A stretch of DNA of 64,000 nucleotides, from positions 15,740 to 79,739 of the forward strand of contig DASXVN010000031.1 in assembly GCA_036504235.1 (NCBI GenBank), read 5' to 3'. Shown here piece after piece: positions 61,241 through 64,000 of this stretch. The notes below the pieces were generated by a model that saw nothing but the letters and a program-made list of their open reading frames with translations, did no database searches and was not told where the DNA came from. A program made the translations under genes and the position numbers. Within the stretch, counting starts at the first letter, position 1. Each line of letters starts with the position of its first letter. Source of the stretch: Zipacnadum sp036504235 (lineage in GTDB: Bacteria > Armatimonadota > Zipacnadia > Zipacnadales > Zipacnadaceae).

Positions 61241-61536
61241 GCGCGGAGCCGCCCGCCGCGCAGCTCAAGATCCGCGTCATCCCGCGCGCCAGCAAGACCG
61301 CGTGGGGCGGGAAGCGGGGCGACTCGCTGGTCATCCGCCTGCAAGCCCCCCCAGTAGAAGGCGCGGCCAACGCGGCGCTGCTCAAGTTCCTGGCAAAGGA
61401 GCTAGGCGTGCGCGCGAGTGACCTGGAGATAGTCTCCGGCGACCGGGCGAGGGATAAGGTGGTGCGCGGGGCGGGGATAGGGCAGGAAGAACTGGAGCGG
61501 CGGCTGATCTCTCTACAAAGCAAAGGGGCCGGGTAG
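61237..61536 (+). CDS. DUF167/YggU family protein
   Basis: A 99-aa protein from GTG 61237, overlapping the protease stop. LKIRVIPRASKTAWGGKRGDSLVIRLQAPPVEGAANAALLKFLAKELGVRASDLEIVSGDRARDKVVRG is the full family core (PRASKT; PPVEGAAN; GDRARDK). It often follows yggT, as here. The stop codon lies inside the terminator stem. Confidence 0.93.
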   Translation: MSAEPPAAQLKIRVIPRASKTAWGGKRGDSLVIRLQAPPVEGAANAALLKFLAKELGVRASDLEIVSGDRARDKVVRGAGIGQEELERRLISLQSKGAG

Positions 61537-61553
61537 CTTACCCGGCCCCTTTG
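61521..61553 (+). terminator. Bidirectional hairpin terminator
   Basis: Arms CAAAGGGGCCGGGTA (61521-61535) and TACCCGGCCCCTTTG (61539-61553) are perfect. It lies at the end of the DUF167 gene, before the convergent CODH-like gene. Confidence 0.88.
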
Positions 61554-61577
61554 CGTTTCGCTTGTCCCCTCTGAATT

Positions 61578-61616
61578 CCCCCTCTCCTGCCAGGAGAGGG
61601 GGTTAGGGGGTGAGGC
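61578..61616 (-). repeat. Intergenic repeat copy, GCCTCACCCCC family (reverse orientation)
   Basis: On the minus strand it reads GCCTCACCCCCTAACCCCCT, then CTCCTGGCAGGAGAGGGGG. It matches the copy at 54317 except TAA for GG, and lies between the terminator and the CODH-like gene's stop. Confidence 0.75.
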
Positions 61617-61624
61617 CGCCGCAC

Positions 61625-63511
61625 CTACACGCTACAGCTCAGCCCCAACCCGGTCCGCTTCTTGTCTATGTGCGCGGCCATGCCTTCCGCCGCCGTTACC
61701 GGGTCGTCGGCGAGGGCCACCTTGCCGCCCGTTATCCCCTCCAGGTCCTCGCCGAGTAGCTTGACCAGCGTCGGCGAGCCGCCGATGAAGGGCGCCGGGG
61801 AGACGTGGGTGTAGAGGCCCAGCGCCAGCGCCGAGAGCGCGTCGATGGTCGCCTTTTGCTCCATGTACTCCGGCGCGGTGACCACGATCGGCAGCTTGTC
61901 GGTGTCCACGCCCAGGGCATCGGCCACCGCGCCGACCAGCAGCGCTATCCGACCGCAGTCGGTGCACGTCCCGAAACTCAGCACCGGCGGCACGCCCAGC
62001 GCCTCGCAGACGCCGCGCAGGCTATCGCCCGCTAGCGCCTGGGCCGACAGTGAATTGAGCCCCGCCACCTGCGTGGCCGCGTTGCCGCAGCCCGCCGAGA
62101 GCACTAGGATGTTGCGCTTGATTAGCTCCTTGGCGACGCCGACCGTCATCGAATCCTGCGCCCCATTCTTCAGCGTCGTGCAGCTCACCAGCGCCGCTAC
62201 GCCGCGAATCGCGCCGCTCTTGATGGCGTCCAGCAGCGGGTCCAGCGTGCCGCCCAGCGCCTCGATAACCGCCTCGTTGGAGAAGCCGGTCATGATCTCC
62301 TGGGTCCGCGCCACCGGGTGATGCGGCAGCTTCTGCCGCGCCGGGAAGTTGGCGATGGCCAGGTCGATCAGGTCCTGCGCGAGTTGCGCGGCTTTCGCCG
62401 GCGCGTAGTTCATGTGCTCCACGCCGGGCAGGCCGATGACCTCGGAGACGGCCTTGACCTGGGTGCCGAACTGGTCGGCGACTTCCTTGATGTGCGGCGG
62501 AGTGCAGTTCATGTCCGCCGCCAGCACGTCCACGGCACCGGTCGCCAGCGCGTATTCCAGGGTGATCCAGTTGCCGGTCAGACCGACGAAGACGTCATCC
62601 ACCGGCAGCCGCTGCAGCATCTCCTGGCCGGTCTCGATGGAGCCGACGATGTGCAGGCCCTTGGCGCCGGCGGCGCGCGCCTTTTCCTGATTCTCCGGCT
62701 TGTGCGCCGCTTCAACCAGGGCAAAACCCACGAAGGGCATGTGGCCGTTGGGCATGATATTCACGTAGCCGGGGTCGAGAATGCCCAGATCCACCTTGGC
62801 CGCATGGGGGCGGGGCGTGCCGAAGAGGATGTCCTGGCCGAACTGCAGCGGCGCGAGCGCGCCGTAAGCGCTGGACACACCCAGCCGTAGCGCGGTCAGC
62901 GCCAGCGAGACGAAGTCGCCGTCAATGTTGGTCATCGCCCGCGTGGAGGCCGCCTGGATCTCCGACAGCGGACCGCCGGGGAAGATGCCCAGCTTGCGCC
63001 AGAGGGCCTTGCGGCCCTCGGGGGCCAGCGCCTCCACCATCAGCGACTCGTCGTAATAGTCGAGGTTGAGTTCCTCCACCATCTTGGCGGCCAGGCCGGT
63101 GGCCTGGGCCTCCGGGGTGTCGCCGGCCACGCCGAGCTTCTGGCAGACGTGCGCCAGCTTGCCCGGTTCCTTGATCGAGAAGGGCGTCTTGCCCTCCGCG
63201 GTGGCGGCGAGGGTCCGAGCGACCTCCCGGGTGTGGTGGCTGTAGGCGGCAATCCCCATGATGTTCAGGTGCACGAGATTGCGCATCGCCAGGGCGTCGC
63301 CGTCGATTCCGCAGACGCCGCGAGGCGCGCGGGGCAGAATCCGGCAGGGCCCCTGCGAGCAGATGGCGCAGCGGATGCCGCCCTCACAGAAAGTGCAGCG
63401 CGTCCCCTGCGCGACAAAACGATCCACCGTGTTGCTCACGCCGGCGCCGTGTACGACCTGATAGGCCTCGACGACCGAGGCGTGCTCGCTGGGCTGGTTG
63501 GTCAGGTCCAT
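61625..63511 (-). CDS. CO-dehydrogenase-like (CooS) protein lacking one C-cluster cysteine
   Basis: A 628-aa protein from ATG 63511 behind AAGGAGTG, of normal CooS length. N-terminal Fe-S motifs are present (RCTFCEGGIRCAICSQGPCRI; GVCG). Of the active-site ligands, His257 (NGH), Cys336 (DMNC), Cys444 (VSCTTLK), Cys475 (SAGCGN), Cys516 (GTCTDC) and Lys553 (EYMEQKA) align with canonical positions. The remaining one, in the usual CCTGNE motif (Cys295 in C. hydrogenoformans CODH-II), reads SIETGQE, with Glu293 in its place. There are no accessory CooC/CooF or acetyl-CoA synthase genes. It is probably a deviant CODH, so CO oxidation should not be assumed. Confidence 0.88.
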   Translation of the reverse strand: MDLTNQPSEHASVVEAYQVVHGAGVSNTVDRFVAQGTRCTFCEGGIRCAICSQGPCRILPRAPRGVCGIDGDALAMRNLVHLNIMGIAAYSHHTREVARTLAATAEGKTPFSIKEPGKLAHVCQKLGVAGDTPEAQATGLAAKMVEELNLDYYDESLMVEALAPEGRKALWRKLGIFPGGPLSEIQAASTRAMTNIDGDFVSLALTALRLGVSSAYGALAPLQFGQDILFGTPRPHAAKVDLGILDPGYVNIMPNGHMPFVGFALVEAAHKPENQEKARAAGAKGLHIVGSIETGQEMLQRLPVDDVFVGLTGNWITLEYALATGAVDVLAADMNCTPPHIKEVADQFGTQVKAVSEVIGLPGVEHMNYAPAKAAQLAQDLIDLAIANFPARQKLPHHPVARTQEIMTGFSNEAVIEALGGTLDPLLDAIKSGAIRGVAALVSCTTLKNGAQDSMTVGVAKELIKRNILVLSAGCGNAATQVAGLNSLSAQALAGDSLRGVCEALGVPPVLSFGTCTDCGRIALLVGAVADALGVDTDKLPIVVTAPEYMEQKATIDALSALALGLYTHVSPAPFIGGSPTLVKLLGEDLEGITGGKVALADDPVTAAEGMAAHIDKKRTGLGLSCSV

Positions 63512-63533
63512 CTGAATCACTCCTTGATGTCTG

Positions 63534-63556
63534 GTAGGACAGGCGTCTCGCCTGTC
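63534..63556 (+). repeat. Intergenic palindromic repeat GTAGGACAGGCGTCTCGCCTGTC
   Basis: The arms GACAGGCG/CGCCTGTC are perfect. The unit matches the minus-strand copy at 28174-28197, where the stem has a compensating G-C pair instead of A-T. It lies between the DsrE-like and CODH-like genes. Confidence 0.7.
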
Positions 63557-63576
63557 TCTGTCCTCATGCGGCAGTC

Positions 63577-63906
63577 CTACAGCGCGATTACGTGGTCGGC
63601 CTCCTCGGCCGCTGCGAAGAAGTGCGAGAAGTGACCGATCTCCACCCCCTCGATCAGCAGGTCTTTCAGTCCCCGGTTCTCCACCGAGCACTCGCAGGCC
63701 GTCACTTTGACGCCCTGTTCAGCAATGGCCCGCGCCACCTTCTCGCCGTTCTTGCTGCCCTTCACCAGGTGGTAGACGCCGTCCTCGGCGAAGTGCATCG
63801 CCACCACCTGCGCGCCGTGCCGGCCGGTGCTGACGGTGTTGAGCAGGCAGCCCCCGATCAGTTCCTGGGTGCCGCCACGGGTGACTAGATATGCTACTTT
63901 CTTCAT
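63577..63906 (-). CDS. DsrE-family protein
   Basis: A 109-aa protein from ATG 63906, behind GAGGAGAG. The layout resembles DsrE/TusD-type sulfur carriers: MKKVAYLVTRGGTQELIGGCLLNTVSTG, VVAMHFAEDGVYHLVKGS, VTACECSVENRGLKDLLIEGVEIGHFSHFFAAAEEADHVIAL. Two cysteines (ACEC) lie near residue 70, in the region where DsrE proteins carry the active cysteine, and a third lies near residue 20. It is transcribed ahead of the CODH-like gene (65 bp gap) and is the only neighbour in sight, so a link with its Fe-S chemistry is possible. Confidence 0.8.
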   Translation of the reverse strand: MKKVAYLVTRGGTQELIGGCLLNTVSTGRHGAQVVAMHFAEDGVYHLVKGSKNGEKVARAIAEQGVKVTACECSVENRGLKDLLIEGVEIGHFSHFFAAAEEADHVIAL

Positions 63907-63931
63907 GATTCTCTCCTCCCAAGACATGTAG

Positions 63932-63953
63932 GGCGGGGGCTACGTCCCCCGCC
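63932..63953. repeat. Short palindrome GGCGGGGG...CCCCCGCC
   Basis: Perfect 8-bp arms around CTACGT lie upstream of the DsrE-like gene. The preceding GTAGGG echoes the start of the arm at 50328. Confidence 0.5.
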
Positions 63954-63959
63954 GTCGGA

Positions 63960-63996
63960 GCCTCACCCCCGGCCCCTCTCCCTCGCGGGAGAGGGG
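63960..63996 (+). repeat. Intergenic repeat copy, GCCTCACCCCC family, at window end
   Basis: GCCTCACCCCCGGCCCCTCT then CCCTCGCGGGAGAGGGG, where the final part forms a palindrome (CTCTCCC/GGGAGAG). It is the third copy noticed and reaches almost to the window end, so more copies may follow. Confidence 0.65.
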
Positions 63997-64000
63997 AGCA

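Noticed and set aside
61625..63511. Functional CO dehydrogenase of the Wood-Ljungdahl pathway
   Set aside because: One C-cluster cysteine is replaced by Glu and none of the acetyl-CoA synthase, corrinoid protein, CooC or CooF genes is in view.

Overview
The window is high-GC bacterial chromosome with dense, mostly operonic genes. It reads as a member of Armatimonadota or a close relative, meaning a double-membraned 'Terrabacteria' lineage. This is inferred from a combination of features. There is a DUF1559 (H-X9-DG) pseudopilin whose N-terminus is of the type abundant in Armatimonadota. Outer-membrane capability is suggested by an OprP/O-like porin and an LpxL-like acyltransferase. There is also a yggS-sepF-proC-yggT cluster, and SepF is typical of Gram-positives, cyanobacteria and relatives. 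I saw no rRNA, tRNA, CRISPR array, insertion sequence or prophage. No stretch longer than 300 bases lacks a gene.

Region 1 (1-12.4 kb) is a phosphate-starvation regulon. After a radical-SAM gene tail and a lipid acyltransferase come a histidine-kinase-like protein lacking its phosphoaccepting His, then PhoB and PhoR. Two promoters follow, each preceded by direct repeats of CTTAACC spaced exactly 11 bp apart and placed identically relative to a -10 box. They drive a DUF1559 pseudopilin and a run of phosphate porin, pstS, pstC, pstA, two pstB copies and phoU. The two PstB ATPases have complementary motif losses. A heterodimer would therefore have one complete and one degenerate ATP site, which is the most striking observation in the window.

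Region 2 (12.4-30 kb) holds envelope and secreted proteins: NHL repeats, an RDD/SpoIIM divergent pair, a DUF2993-like protein, a CBM9-like protein, a flavodoxin-like protein, DUF456, a GH5-like hydrolase, two DUF2007 proteins, a class II aldolase, a carboxypeptidase-regulatory lipoprotein and a 1260-aa CARDB protein. It also has a small SPFH/zinc-ribbon module. Region 3 (29.9-36.8 kb) is an aromatic amino-acid operon on the minus strand, in the order hisC, UroD-like, aroF, tyrA, aroA, cmk, plsC. Region 4 (36.8-48.3 kb) has two large glycoside hydrolases, a pair of small Cys-rich proteins, a TPR protein, an E1 alpha-beta fusion and a polysaccharide deacetylase.

Region 5 (48.3-55.6 kb, minus strand) looks like sugar metabolism: a NeuB-SAF-TIM-barrel fusion, a UroD/MtaA-like protein, two tandem phosphohexomutase paralogs (one lacking the catalytic Ser) and a galactokinase-like GHMP kinase. 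Region 6 (55.6-61.5 kb) is an atypical response regulator followed by yggS, sepF, proC, GNAT, yggT, a CPBP protease and DUF167. Region 7 (61.6-64 kb) is a CO-dehydrogenase-like protein lacking one C-cluster cysteine, with a DsrE-like protein upstream in the same direction.

Palindromic repeats occur in the gaps, and one copy lies inside the SPFH gene. Several proteins look like repurposed or inactivated versions of known enzymes.
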